A DNA stretch of 64,000 nucleotides from the NCBI GenBank assembly GCA_905214465.1, contig CAJMMD010000004.1, positions 1 through 64,000 of the forward strand, written 5' to 3'. Below the pieces are notes generated by a model. It saw only the letters and a program-made list of their open reading frames with translations. It made no database searches and was not told the origin of the DNA. How positions within the stretch are numbered: the stretch's first letter is position 1; each line of letters opens with the position of its first letter. Origin of the DNA: an uncultured bacterium (GTDB taxonomy: Bacteria; Actinomycetota; Coriobacteriia; Coriobacteriales; Coriobacteriaceae). Below, one piece after another: positions 43,349 through 51,702 of the stretch. Position numbers and translations under genes: made by a program.

Positions 43349-43402
43349 ATCCTTCCTACGATCCGGCTACCGTGCCGGCACACAGCACATCGTAGGAAGG
43401 AT
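43349..43402 (-). promoter_or_regulatory. Hairpin sequestering the ribosome binding site
   Basis: ATCCTTCCTACGAT (43349-43362) and ATCGTAGGAAGGAT (43389-43402) are perfect complements. In the minus-strand mRNA the 3' arm holds GGAAGGAT, six bases before the FxLYD start codon. Between them an inner stem pairs CCGGC with GCCGG. The closed form would hide the ribosome site. Confidence 0.7.
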
Positions 43403-43506
43403 TGAACTTGAATTCATTAGCTGAGAGCTAAGGTTGCGGTAAACGGCCAATGCAGTTATCCAAACGCCTAGCAAACGCACTTTGCGCGACCGTCTGCCAG
43501 CAGTGA

Positions 43507-43830
43507 TCAACCCACCGTGACGGATTCCCCGGTAAAAGCACTGATCATCAACAGGACAAAGAACACCAGGTAGCTGGCACTCAGCGGGTACGCAATAATC
43601 AGGAAGACGACCCAGCCGACATTGGTTTTACCGTCGGCACGGCGTTGCTCGCGATTGCGACAGAGCCAAATCGTCACGCCGATGGCAGTGATAAACAGCA
43701 CGAGCGCCGCCGCGGCAAGCCCAGCAAGCGCAAACATCACGCCAATGCTCACAGCGATGACCGGAAGCAGTAGCAAACCGCACCCACACCCACCAGGACT
43801 ATACACGGCAGACTGTCGGCGTCGCTCCAT
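43507..43830 (-). CDS. Small membrane protein, unknown
   Basis: A 107-residue protein with three to four hydrophobic segments (GLLLLPVIAVSIGVMFALAG, ALVLFITAIGVTIWLC, VVFLIIAYPLSASYLVFFVLL). The ATG at 43830 has TTGGAG five bases upstream and starts three bases after the M20 stop codon, so the two are translationally coupled. A GTG at 43836 is an alternative. The short N-terminus is basic, followed by a Gly/Cys patch (PGGCGCG). No family recognised. Confidence 0.65.
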   Translation of the reverse strand: MERRRQSAVYSPGGCGCGLLLLPVIAVSIGVMFALAGLAAAALVLFITAIGVTIWLCRNREQRRADGKTNVGWVVFLIIAYPLSASYLVFFVLLMISAFTGESVTVG

Positions 43831-43832
43831 CG

Positions 43833-45020
43833 TCACTCCAAGCCAAGCAATCGTTTGTAGACATCGAGGCCCTTGAGTAGGATTTCCTCGTCAAAGAGCA
43901 TGCTATCGGTATGCAGGGCGCTTGTTGCATAGGCGGGGCAGCCATCCGAATCGCTCGGGTTTTCTTGACCCTCCGGCACGCCCGTGCCCAGCAAGAAGAA
44001 CACGCCCGGCAGATGACGCTGATAGAACGCGAAATCCTCGGCGATTAGCAGTGGCTCATCCACAAGTTGCAGCTCGGACAAGGCAGGCGCAATGTGGGCG
44101 AACAGCTCGGGGTCGTTATCGACCGGCGGATAGCCCTCGGCAAAGTCGAGGTCGCACGTGCAGCCTGTTGCGGCGCAGGCCTCGTCCAACACGCGGCGCA
44201 CGCCCTCGCGCGCACGGTCGAACATACCGTCCGTAAACACGCGCAGGCTGCCAGCCACATGGGCCTCCCCCGCCACCGCATTGCAGACGGTGCCGGCCTG
44301 CAGCAGGCCGAACTTACCAATGCAGGGCTCGTCGGCACCCAACTCGTCCATGAGCTCGCACTCGGAAACCAAGAACTTGGCCGCTGCCAGCGCGGCATCA
44401 TGCGATTCCTCGACTGGAACGCCGTAGGTCTTGGCGATATGGACGCTCGCGCCATGGATATGAATGTGCGTCTCGCTTGAGCGCGCCAGCAGCGGACCGG
44501 AACAGCTCGCCAACGTGCCGGCGGGCAAATCGGGCCATACGTGGAAGCCAAAGATGCGATCCGCCCCGTAGCGCTCGAATACGCCGCTCTCACACACCGT
44601 CTTGGCGCCACCGGTCGTTTCCTCGGCCGGCTGAAACACAAAGAGCACGTTGCGCTTGATGGCGCCCGGCTGCTCACGAATCGCTCGGTCGACAAAAGTC
44701 GCCACCGCGAGAGCCATGGCCATGTGACCGTCGTGACCGCACGCATGCATCTTACCGGGATGCGTCGAGGCAAAGGCCGCGCCCGTTGCCTCCGCGATGG
44801 GCAGGGCGTCCATGTCGGCGCGAATCGCCGTGGCATGCGCGGCGCCCGTGCCGGCATCGAAGAAAGCGCAGACGCAGCTGGGACACGGATGGGTCACCTC
44901 GCAGGCGAGCGGCGCCAACACGCCCTCTATATAGGCGATCGTCTGCGGAAGATCGAAGTCGAGCTCCGGAATGCGGTGCAGGTCGCGACGATAACGACGG
45001 AGTTCTTGGAGCTCGGTCAT
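43833..45020 (-). CDS. M20 metallopeptidase, likely N-acetyl-diaminopimelate deacetylase
   Basis: A 395-residue zinc amidohydrolase starting MTELQELRRYRRDLHRIPELDFD, with AAAGGAAT before the ATG at 45020. It keeps the metal-binding blocks IRADMDALPI, HACGHDGHMA and FQPAEETTGGAK, and LIAEDFAFYQRHLPGVFFLLGTG near the end. Members of this M20 group remove acetyl groups from N-acetyl amino acids. The gene diverges from the lysine operon, where dapH makes N-acetylated intermediates, so N-acetyl-LL-diaminopimelate deacetylase is the best guess. Hippurate or auxin-conjugate-like hydrolysis is the alternative. Confidence 0.82.
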   Translation of the reverse strand: MTELQELRRYRRDLHRIPELDFDLPQTIAYIEGVLAPLACEVTHPCPSCVCAFFDAGTGAAHATAIRADMDALPIAEATGAAFASTHPGKMHACGHDGHMAMALAVATFVDRAIREQPGAIKRNVLFVFQPAEETTGGAKTVCESGVFERYGADRIFGFHVWPDLPAGTLASCSGPLLARSSETHIHIHGASVHIAKTYGVPVEESHDAALAAAKFLVSECELMDELGADEPCIGKFGLLQAGTVCNAVAGEAHVAGSLRVFTDGMFDRAREGVRRVLDEACAATGCTCDLDFAEGYPPVDNDPELFAHIAPALSELQLVDEPLLIAEDFAFYQRHLPGVFFLLGTGVPEGQENPSDSDGCPAYATSALHTDSMLFDEEILLKGLDVYKRLLGLE

Positions 45021-45136
45021 AGGGATTCCTTTCATGGGACGACTCGGCTGACACCTATTGTGACGCTGGATTGTGGCACCCTTGTTTCTAGCATGATGCT
45101 GCATTTTTTAAACGTTATATACGAATACTCTTGTTT

Positions 45137-45166
45137 GGTAAAGTGCAACGTGATAGGGTCTTTACC
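45137..45166 (+). other. Hairpin just before the lysine riboswitch
   Basis: GGTAAAG (45137-45143) pairs with CTTTACC (45160-45166), four bases before the riboswitch. It may be part of the leader RNA or overlap the promoter. Confidence 0.4.
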
Positions 45167-45170
45167 ACTT

Positions 45171-45327
45171 GATAGAGGCGCGGGCACGAAGAACCGCGGG
45201 TGAGCCGGCAGGCTTTGACCCCGTGGGGAGGCGAAACCCGCCGAACTGGGCTTTTCGGGCACGAACAACCTGGTGGGCCTGCGGGAAACACCCGCAGGAC
45301 TGTCTGCAGCAATGCGGGAGCGCTATC
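45171..45327 (+). ncRNA. Lysine riboswitch (L box)
   Basis: The RNA begins GATAGAGGCGCG and ends GGAGCGCTATC, whose ends pair as helix P1. Inside are the conserved blocks GGGGAGGCGAAACCCGCCGA, a stem-loop with CTGGGC, TGGGCCTGCGGG/CCCGCAGG and ACTGTCTGCAG, in the same order as in the B. subtilis lysC riboswitch. It binds lysine and controls the lysA-dapA, dapB, dapH operon starting 72 bases later. Downstream, CGCTATCC (45321-45328), which overlaps the P1 3' strand, can instead pair with GGATAGCG (45378-45385), next to the GAGG ribosome site. Confidence 0.92.
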
Positions 45328-45398
45328 CGGACATTGGGTCCACGCTATGCGGATTCGATGCGCAGATGGCGCCGTCTGGATAGCGAGGTTTACGGGAC

Positions 45399-47708
45399 AT
45401 GGCATTAACCCCCAACGAGGCATATGCGGCCAAGCAGCCGTTTGTGGACAAGGAGACGCTCGAGCATATCGTCGAGCAGTTCCCCACGCCATTTCATCTA
45501 TATGACGAGGCGGGCATCCGACGCAACATGCAAGAGGTGCGCGACGCCTTCGCATGGAACCCGGGCTTTAAGGAATACTTTGCCGTCAAGGCCAATCCCA
45601 ACCCGGCGCTCATCTCCATTCTCAACGAATACGGCTGCGGCTGCGATTGCTCGAGCTATACCGAGCTCATGATCGCCCGCTCGCTGGGTATCACGGGACA
45701 CGACATCATGTTCTCATCCAACAACACGCCGGCAGCGGACTTTGAGCTCGCCGACAAGCTGGGCGCCATCGTCAACTTTGACGACATCAGCCACATCGAG
45801 TTCTTTGAGCGCGTCGCAGGCCCCATCCCCAAGACGGTCAGCTGCCGCTTTAATCCGGGCGGTCTGTTCCAGCTCTCCAACGGCATCATGGACAACCCCG
45901 GCGACTCCAAATACGGCATGACCACCGAGCAGCTCTTCGAGGCCTTTCGCACGCTCAAGGCCAAGGGCGCCGAAAACTTTGGCATCCACGCATTCCTTGC
46001 CAGCAACACCGTCACCAACGACTACTACCCCAAGCTCGCGCGCATCCTCTTTGAGCTTGCCGTGCGCCTGGAGCGCGAGACCGGCGCACACGTCGCCTTT
46101 ATCAATCTGTCCGGCGGCGTCGGCATCCCCTACCTGCCCGAGCAGCAGGCCAACGATATCCATGCCATCGGCGAAGGAGTGCATGCGGCCTACGACGAGA
46201 TTCTGGTTCCCGCCGGCATGGGCGATGTGGCCCTCTGCACCGAGATGGGCCGCTTTATGATGGGCCCCTACGGCTGCCTGGTCACCAAGGCCATCCACGA
46301 GAAGCAAATCTACAAGGACTATATCGGCGTGGACGCCAGTGCCGTCGACCTCATTCGTCCTGCCATGTATGGCGCCTACCACCACATTACGGTGATGGGC
46401 CAGCCGGGTGGCTCCGACAAGACCGCGGCGCCTGTCACAAACACGTACGACATTACGGGCAATCTGTGCGAGAACAACGACAAGTTCGCCATCGACCGCG
46501 AGCTACCGCGGGTCGACATGGGTGATGTGCTCGTGATCCACGATACCGGCGCGCATGGTTACTCCATGGGCTACAACTACAACGGCCGTCTGCGCTCCGC
46601 CGAGGTGCTGCTGCGCCCCGACGGCTCGGCCGACCTTATCCGCCGCGCCGAGCGCCCGGGCGATTATTTTGCCACGCTCGACGTGTTGCCGAGCGGCCGA
46701 GAGCTGCTGGCCAAGTCGCGCGCCGAAAGCGCTCGTCGTCGCGCTCAGGACGAGCGCCTGGCCGTCGCCGTCCAATGGAACAAACGCATCCAGATCGCGG
46801 AAGCGAAGGAGAAGAACATGGATATCCGCAACCTCGAGGGCTCGATCGTCGCCCTTGTTACGCCGTTTAAAAAGGACGGCAGCGTCGACTTTGACGCACT
46901 CGAGCGCCTTATCGATTTCCACCTGCAAAATGGCACCGACGCCATCCTCACCCTGGGCACCACCGGCGAGAGCGCCACGATGACCGATGACGAGGACAAC
47001 TCCGTCGTCGCCGCCGTGGTCAAGCAGGTTGCAGGCCGCGTCCCCGTCATCGCCGGCTCGGGCTCCAACTCCACGCAAACCATGCTCACCAAGTCGCTCA
47101 CCTATCAGGGCCTGGGCGCCGACGGCCTGCTGCTCATTACCCCCTACTACAACAAGTCTAATGAAGAGGGCATCTACCAGCACTTTAAGACCGTTGCCGA
47201 TGCCGTAGATATCCCCTGCATCCTGTACAACATCCCCGGCCGCTGCGGCTGCGGCATCAGCGAGCGCAACGTAGAGCGCTTGGCCGCGCACCCCAACATC
47301 ATGGGTATTAAGGAAGCCTCGGGCAACGTCGCCTACGCGGCCAAGATCGCCCACCTGCTGTCCGACGACTTCCGTATGTACTCGGGCGAAGACACGCTCA
47401 CCGTGCCGCTCATGAGCCTGGGCGCCTCGGGCACCATCAGCGTGTGGGCCGATGTTCAGCCGCAGCTCGTGCACGACATGTGCCGCGCCTATCTGGACGG
47501 CGACGTGGAGCGCGCCCGCGATATCCAAATTGCCGGCCAGCCGCTCATCAATGCCCTCTTTAGCGAGGTCAACCCCATCCCCGTCAAGGAGGCACTCGCC
47601 CAGATGGGCATGATCGAAGCCAACTACCGCATGCCGCTGTGCCCCATGGCCGATAACACGCGCGCCGCACTTACCGATGCTCTGAAGGGAGCTGGTCTGC
47701 TTGATTAA
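45399..47708 (+). CDS. lysA-dapA: Fused diaminopimelate decarboxylase / dihydrodipicolinate synthase
   Basis: One 769-residue frame joins two lysine enzymes. Residues 1 to about 460 are LysA: PLP lysine Lys64 in FAVKANPNP, FNPGGLFQLSNG, NLSGGVGIPY and EMGRFMMGPYG. From residue 474 follows a whole DapA: GSIVALVTPF, TLGTTGESATM, LYNIPGRCGCG and the Schiff-base region GIKEASGN. The join is a short charged linker. DapA's natural start, an ATG at 46818, has its own GAAGGAG site, so DapA may be made both fused and free. The two reactions are the last step and the first committed step of lysine synthesis. The operon is under the lysine riboswitch. Confidence 0.92.
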   Translation: MALTPNEAYAAKQPFVDKETLEHIVEQFPTPFHLYDEAGIRRNMQEVRDAFAWNPGFKEYFAVKANPNPALISILNEYGCGCDCSSYTELMIARSLGITGHDIMFSSNNTPAADFELADKLGAIVNFDDISHIEFFERVAGPIPKTVSCRFNPGGLFQLSNGIMDNPGDSKYGMTTEQLFEAFRTLKAKGAENFGIHAFLASNTVTNDYYPKLARILFELAVRLERETGAHVAFINLSGGVGIPYLPEQQANDIHAIGEGVHAAYDEILVPAGMGDVALCTEMGRFMMGPYGCLVTKAIHEKQIYKDYIGVDASAVDLIRPAMYGAYHHITVMGQPGGSDKTAAPVTNTYDITGNLCENNDKFAIDRELPRVDMGDVLVIHDTGAHGYSMGYNYNGRLRSAEVLLRPDGSADLIRRAERPGDYFATLDVLPSGRELLAKSRAESARRRAQDERLAVAVQWNKRIQIAEAKEKNMDIRNLEGSIVALVTPFKKDGSVDFDALERLIDFHLQNGTDAILTLGTTGESATMTDDEDNSVVAAVVKQVAGRVPVIAGSGSNSTQTMLTKSLTYQGLGADGLLLITPYYNKSNEEGIYQHFKTVADAVDIPCILYNIPGRCGCGISERNVERLAAHPNIMGIKEASGNVAYAAKIAHLLSDDFRMYSGEDTLTVPLMSLGASGTISVWADVQPQLVHDMCRAYLDGDVERARDIQIAGQPLINALFSEVNPIPVKEALAQMGMIEANYRMPLCPMADNTRAALTDALKGAGLLD
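46805..46820 (+). promoter_or_regulatory. Internal ribosome binding site for DapA
   Basis: GAAGGAG lies six bases before an in-frame ATG at 46818 (codon 474 of the fusion), where DapA homologues begin. This can decide whether free DapA is produced. Confidence 0.6.
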
Positions 47709-48441
47709 GACCGTCATTATGGGAACGGGCCGCATGGGCTCGCTCATCCACACTACCGCCGAGGGCATTGTCAACGCCGCTGGAGAGCCCGTTTTTGATA
47801 TCGTGGCCCAGATCGGTTTTGACCTGTCCGAGCTCGAGAGCACCCCGGCAGCCGACGTCATCATCGACTTCTCGAACGTCGTGACCTTCGATGCCGTCGT
47901 CGCCTATGTCGAGCGCACGGGCGCGGCGTTAGTCTCGGGCACCACAGGCTACACCCCCGAGCAGATGGACCGCCTGCGTGAGCTGGGCCAGAACGCCCGC
48001 GTTATGCACTCGGGCAATTACTCCATCGGCATCGCAGCCCTGCGTCATCTGGTAGCACAGGCCACGCGCGAGCTGCCCGGCTTTGACTGCGAAATCGTCG
48101 AGACGCACCATAACCAAAAAGTCGATGCCCCCAGCGGCACCGCAAAGCTGCTGCTCGACGCCGTCGTCGAAGCCGAGCCCGAGGCAGGCTACCACCCCGT
48201 CTATGGCCGCGAGGGCATGTGCGGAGCGCGCGACCCCAAGGAAATCGGCATGCACTCGCTGCGCGGCGGCACCGTAGCCGGTGTGCACGAGGTGGGTTTC
48301 TTTGGCCAGGACGAGGAAGTCACGCTCACCCACCGCGCCACGAGCCGTCAGATCTTTGTCAACGGCGCCCTGGCAGCCGCGCAGAAGCTCGTCGCCCGTG
48401 AACCCGGCTTCTATACGTTCGACCAGGTCATGTTTGCCTAA
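47701..48441 (+). CDS. dapB: 4-hydroxy-tetrahydrodipicolinate reductase
   Basis: A 246-residue NAD(P)H enzyme, next after DapA in lysine synthesis. It starts with a TTG at 47701 (AAGGGAG nine bases upstream), overlapping the fusion gene by eight bases; an ATG at 47719 would cut the first strand of the Rossmann fold. The dinucleotide motif is GTGRMGSL, and the catalytic block is ETHHNQKVDAPSGTA, with His136, His137 and Lys140. Translational coupling with lysA-dapA is likely. Confidence 0.95.
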   Translation: MIKTVIMGTGRMGSLIHTTAEGIVNAAGEPVFDIVAQIGFDLSELESTPAADVIIDFSNVVTFDAVVAYVERTGAALVSGTTGYTPEQMDRLRELGQNARVMHSGNYSIGIAALRHLVAQATRELPGFDCEIVETHHNQKVDAPSGTAKLLLDAVVEAEPEAGYHPVYGREGMCGARDPKEIGMHSLRGGTVAGVHEVGFFGQDEEVTLTHRATSRQIFVNGALAAAQKLVAREPGFYTFDQVMFA

Positions 48442-48480
48442 CCAGGTATCAACCGAATCCGCCCAAAGGAGAGATAGCAA

Positions 48481-49200
48481 ATGAGCAACGCAGCCGAGAT
48501 GGATGCACAGGAGATTATCGACTACATCGCCACCGCGCCCAAGAAAACGCCCGTCAAACTGTACGTGCGCGAAAAGCCGGGCATGAAGGTCCAGTGGGGC
48601 AATGCGCACGTCTACGGCGGTCGTCGTGGCAAGACCGTCTTTGGTGACTGGGATGAGCTCAAGGTCATCCTCGATGCCAATGCCGGCTCCATCGACTACT
48701 ACGACGTCGAGAATGACTGCCGCAACTCCGCCGTCCCCATGCTCGACCTTAAGGGCATCAATGCCCGCATCGAGCCGGGCGCAATCATCCGCGACCGCGT
48801 CGAGATCGGCGACCGCGCCGTCATCATGATGGGCGCCATCATCAACATCGGCTCCGTCATTGGTGAGGGTTCCATGATTGATATGGGCGCCGTGCTGGGC
48901 GGCCGCGCAACCGTGGGCAAGAACTGCCACATCGGCGCCGGCACCGTACTGGCAGGCGTTGTGGAGCCCGCCAGTGCCACGCCCGTCATCATCGAGGACG
49001 ATGTCATGATCGGCGCTAATGCTGTGGTCCTGGAGGGCGTGCACGTGGGCAAGGGCGCCGTCGTGGCCGCCGGTGCCGTATGCGTCGAGGACGTCCCCGC
49101 CGGTGCCGTCGTGGCCGGTGTCCCCGCCCGCGTCATCAAGATGCGCGACGAGAAGACCGACAGCAAGACCGGCCTCGAAGAGGGACTACGTCAGCTTTAA
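48481..49200 (+). CDS. dapH: Tetrahydrodipicolinate N-acetyltransferase
   Basis: A 239-residue left-handed beta-helix acyltransferase. The N-terminal part (MDAQEIIDYIATAPKKTPVK) is the DapH-specific domain, and hexapeptide repeats run from about residue 90 (IIRDRVEIGDRAVIMMGAII, HIGAGTVLAG). It acetylates tetrahydrodipicolinate using acetyl-CoA, so this organism uses the acetylase branch of the lysine pathway. AAGGAG lies before the ATG at 48481. It is the last gene of the riboswitch-controlled operon, with a terminator at 49222-49254. Confidence 0.95.
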   Translation: MSNAAEMDAQEIIDYIATAPKKTPVKLYVREKPGMKVQWGNAHVYGGRRGKTVFGDWDELKVILDANAGSIDYYDVENDCRNSAVPMLDLKGINARIEPGAIIRDRVEIGDRAVIMMGAIINIGSVIGEGSMIDMGAVLGGRATVGKNCHIGAGTVLAGVVEPASATPVIIEDDVMIGANAVVLEGVHVGKGAVVAAGAVCVEDVPAGAVVAGVPARVIKMRDEKTDSKTGLEEGLRQL

Positions 49201-49221
49201 TAGTTACGCGGTTTTACCAAG

Positions 49222-49254
49222 AAGGCCGAAGCCCCAAAGGGCTTTGGCCTTTTC
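49222..49254 (+). terminator. Terminator of the lysine operon
   Basis: AAGGCC-AAGCCC pairs with GGGCTT-GGCCTT across a CAAA loop and is followed by TTTTCG. It sits 21 bases after dapH and could also serve the converging nucleoid-protein gene. Confidence 0.85.
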
Positions 49255-49278
49255 GTTACGGTCAATCTACTCGAGCCG

Positions 49279-50283
49279 CTATCGATTCTCGATGCTGCCG
49301 ATATTCTTGAGCTCGATGGAGATGAGGCCGTTGGGTTCGTTGACGAACTCGATGTACTCGGAGTTCGAGCCCATCTCGGCCGGAAAGCTGATCTCGATGC
49401 CCGTATCGGTACGAATCTTGTGGTTGCGCACGGCCGCGCGTTCGACCTGCTTGCGCTCCACGGGCACACGCTCAGGCACCTTCTCCTCAGTCAGTGCCGC
49501 GCGCACGCTCTCCTTGATAACCGGTTCGTCCTCAAAGACCTCATCGACGATATCCCAGGGCGGCAGCTCCTCGTCATCCTCGACTTTCTCGGCGACGGCA
49601 GCCTTAACCTTGGCGAGCGCCACGGCCGTATTGGCACCGTGCTCCTCGGCGACTTCCTCGACCACACGCGTCACGGTGTCGATGACCTCCTTGCCTGATA
49701 CGCCCGTGTCGCACTGCAGCAGGCCATCGGGGATAAGCATACGGTCCTCACCGGCAATCTTGCGCTTCTTGTCCACGTAACCGATCTCCATGGTGCTCGC
49801 ACGCACGATGGCATAGCTCGGCACCTTTTGCGAGGGGTTCGGCAGAATGGCGTAGTGGCGCGCGATGTCGTTGCGCACCTCTCCCTCCTCGCGGCCCACT
49901 TCGTGCATAAAAGCCTGCTTGGAGCCCAGCAGCATCACGGCAAACCAGCGGGCATCCTCATCGTCGTCAAAATCGGCCACGAGCACGTCGGTGGACTCGG
50001 CTTTCTCGGCTTTGGTGAGCTCGGAGGAGATAAACTCCGCAATCTGCTGCGACAGGTCCACGAACTCGCGCTCGCCAAAGAAATAGCCCTTGAGCTCGCC
50101 GCCAAACGCAGAGTTCTCGGCAAACGTGGCGCGTTTATTGTCGGCCGAGGTACGTGCGCGGCGCAGATGCGTGGTCACGAAGTTGCGCACGGTACGACTC
50201 TCGATATCGAGCTCGCGCTGGCTCATAACGTTGACGGCAGAGTCAAAGTCCAGGATATGCAGAATCGCGTGATTGATTTTCAT
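49279..50283 (-). CDS. Nucleoid-associated protein, YejK/NdpA family
   Basis: A 334-residue protein starting MKINHAILHILDFDSAVNV. The ATG at 50283 begins the conserved start; an ATG at 50292 adds three residues. It matches the 37-kDa nucleoid-associated family (NdpA): SFPAEMGS-type C-terminal block, YFFGEREFVDLSQQIAEF and ISIELKNIGSIENR. These proteins bind DNA and compact the nucleoid in some bacteria; their role in actinobacteria is unclear. No operon partner. Confidence 0.85.
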   Translation of the reverse strand: MKINHAILHILDFDSAVNVMSQRELDIESRTVRNFVTTHLRRARTSADNKRATFAENSAFGGELKGYFFGEREFVDLSQQIAEFISSELTKAEKAESTDVLVADFDDDEDARWFAVMLLGSKQAFMHEVGREEGEVRNDIARHYAILPNPSQKVPSYAIVRASTMEIGYVDKKRKIAGEDRMLIPDGLLQCDTGVSGKEVIDTVTRVVEEVAEEHGANTAVALAKVKAAVAEKVEDDEELPPWDIVDEVFEDEPVIKESVRAALTEEKVPERVPVERKQVERAAVRNHKIRTDTGIEISFPAEMGSNSEYIEFVNEPNGLISIELKNIGSIENR

Positions 50284-50358
50284 ATACGGCATTCCGTTCT
50301 AGATCGATTTCGGCACGAACCAGTATAGCGGTCGAGCCCTCCCGAGCGCATCGAAGAT

Positions 50359-50390
50359 TGGTGCATCGGGGACAGGTTGCTTTGCACCAA
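50359..50390 (+). repeat. Dispersed 32-base repeat, copy A
   Basis: A 32-base unit with GGGGACAGGTTG in its centre and TGGTGCA/TGCACCA complementary ends. It matches copy B (51572-51603) at 28 of 32 positions. The two copies flank the DUF2974 gene. Confidence 0.7.
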
Positions 50391-50393
50391 TGG

Positions 50394-51554
50394 CTAGCGC
50401 AGAAGCTCGGACTGCCAAGCCTCGAGCTGTTCTGCCAGACTCTTACCGGCAGTGGACATGTCGATCTGGGGTCGTTTGGGCAGCAGCGCGCATTTAAGGA
50501 TTGCCACGATGGTCTGCGAGACAAAGCGTCGCGTATCCTTGTCGAAACCTTGCGCAGCCTGGAGCATCACGGGCAGGCTCTCGCGCAGATTCCCAGCGAT
50601 ATCCGCAAACCGCTCAGCACCCGTAGCCTCAAACACGGAGAACAATGCATCTACAAAACGCTCGCGCTCGGCAGGCCCCACTGCAAGCAGCATCTCGCGA
50701 ATGGAGCCATCAACGTATCGAGCACCGGCGGACAGGCGCTCACAGTACACGAAGTCGCGACCATCAACCACCCAGCTAAAGGGATTGTGCTGCAGCAGGC
50801 TGAACTCGGTGCTCTCAACGATGGCATAGTCCTCCTGTGTCTCGAACATCATGCCAAAGATCGACGACCGAGGTAGCGTCTTATCGATGCGGCCGGAAAG
50901 ATTGGCAAAGGCGTTGCCGTTCAGGAACTCCTCGACGAAGCCAGGACCATCATGGGAATACACCCGTTCGATTCGCTCACGGGCGACATCGGAGCACATC
51001 GCCGCACCGTACACCGCAAGGTTTCCACCCTTGGAATGACCTCCGCACAAAAGCGGCCCGTCAATCGCGTCCGCCGCCTCGTCTACATAACGCGCCGCGG
51101 ATTCCTGGGCCGGCACAGGACACCGGAACGCCATGTTAAAGTCCTCTTTCCAGCCCACAATCGTACTGTCGGTCCCCCGGAAGGAAAGATAGCTAAACCC
51201 CGCCGGAAACCGGAACGCCATGGCTGCAAACTGCTCTGTCGCTACCACATCGCTCACGGCACGATAACCGCAAACGTGCACGCCACGGTAGCGAGGGCTT
51301 GCTGCCACGGCCTCCAACAAGGCCCTGCTCCCCTCCGGATCCCACAGGTCGCCAATCATGTCCCGGTAGCACTCGGCACGCAGCAGCTCGCGTACGTCTA
51401 GGCCCTGCCAGTTCGTCAGCTCCGCCATATCACCCGGCAAACGCAAATAGGACAGCCACGCAAAGACCAGGCTATCCACCGCACAGAACGGCTGCTCCTC
51501 AAACGAATCAAACGTCGTCTGGGCATAGGTCAAAAAATTAGAGGAATCCGACAT
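50394..51554 (-). CDS. DUF2974 (Mbeg1-like) alpha/beta hydrolase
   Basis: A 386-residue cytosolic protein with the nucleophile-elbow GGHSKGG (serine nucleophile) typical of DUF2974/Mbeg1-like hydrolases. Earlier blocks (SYLSFRGTDSTIVGWKEDFN) are also family marks, and a DGPGF turn follows. Lipase or esterase activity is predicted, but no substrate is known. GGGAGG precedes the ATG at 51554. It is bracketed by two copies of a 32-base repeat, in direct orientation. Confidence 0.85.
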   Translation of the reverse strand: MSDSSNFLTYAQTTFDSFEEQPFCAVDSLVFAWLSYLRLPGDMAELTNWQGLDVRELLRAECYRDMIGDLWDPEGSRALLEAVAASPRYRGVHVCGYRAVSDVVATEQFAAMAFRFPAGFSYLSFRGTDSTIVGWKEDFNMAFRCPVPAQESAARYVDEAADAIDGPLLCGGHSKGGNLAVYGAAMCSDVARERIERVYSHDGPGFVEEFLNGNAFANLSGRIDKTLPRSSIFGMMFETQEDYAIVESTEFSLLQHNPFSWVVDGRDFVYCERLSAGARYVDGSIREMLLAVGPAERERFVDALFSVFEATGAERFADIAGNLRESLPVMLQAAQGFDKDTRRFVSQTIVAILKCALLPKRPQIDMSTAGKSLAEQLEAWQSELLR

Positions 51555-51571
51555 GGCCCTCCCATCAACTA

Positions 51572-51603
51572 TGGTGCATTGGGGTCAGGTTACTTTGCAT
51601 CAA
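51572..51603 (+). repeat. Dispersed 32-base repeat, copy B
   Basis: Matches copy A (50359-50390) with four differences; its centre reads GGGGTCAGGTTAC. It lies between the DUF2974 start and the ldh terminator. Confidence 0.7.
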
Positions 51604-51604
51604 A

Positions 51605-51637
51605 AAGGCGCCCGGGCCGCGTGGACCCGGACGCCTT
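51605..51637 (-). terminator. ldh terminator
   Basis: AAGGCG-CCGGG pairs with CCCGG-CGCCTT with one mismatch, with TTTTT after it on the minus strand. Confidence 0.8.
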
Positions 51638-51666
51638 CATTGTAGCTTTTCGCTCTAGCGAGCTTG

Positions 51667-51702
51667 ATTTAGCAGGAGAAGTCGATTTAGCAGGAGAAGT
51701 CG
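51667..51702. repeat. 18-base tandem duplication at the ldh 3' end
   Basis: ATTTAGCAGGAGAAGTCG occurs twice head to tail (51667-51684, 51685-51702). The unit carries the last codons and stop of ldh, so a second copy of the tail DFSC-stop lies just beyond the used stop. Confidence 0.9.

Noticed and set aside
45171..45327. T-box leader before lysA
   Set aside because: No T-box sequence or specifier stem; the blocks and P1 ends fit the lysine riboswitch instead.
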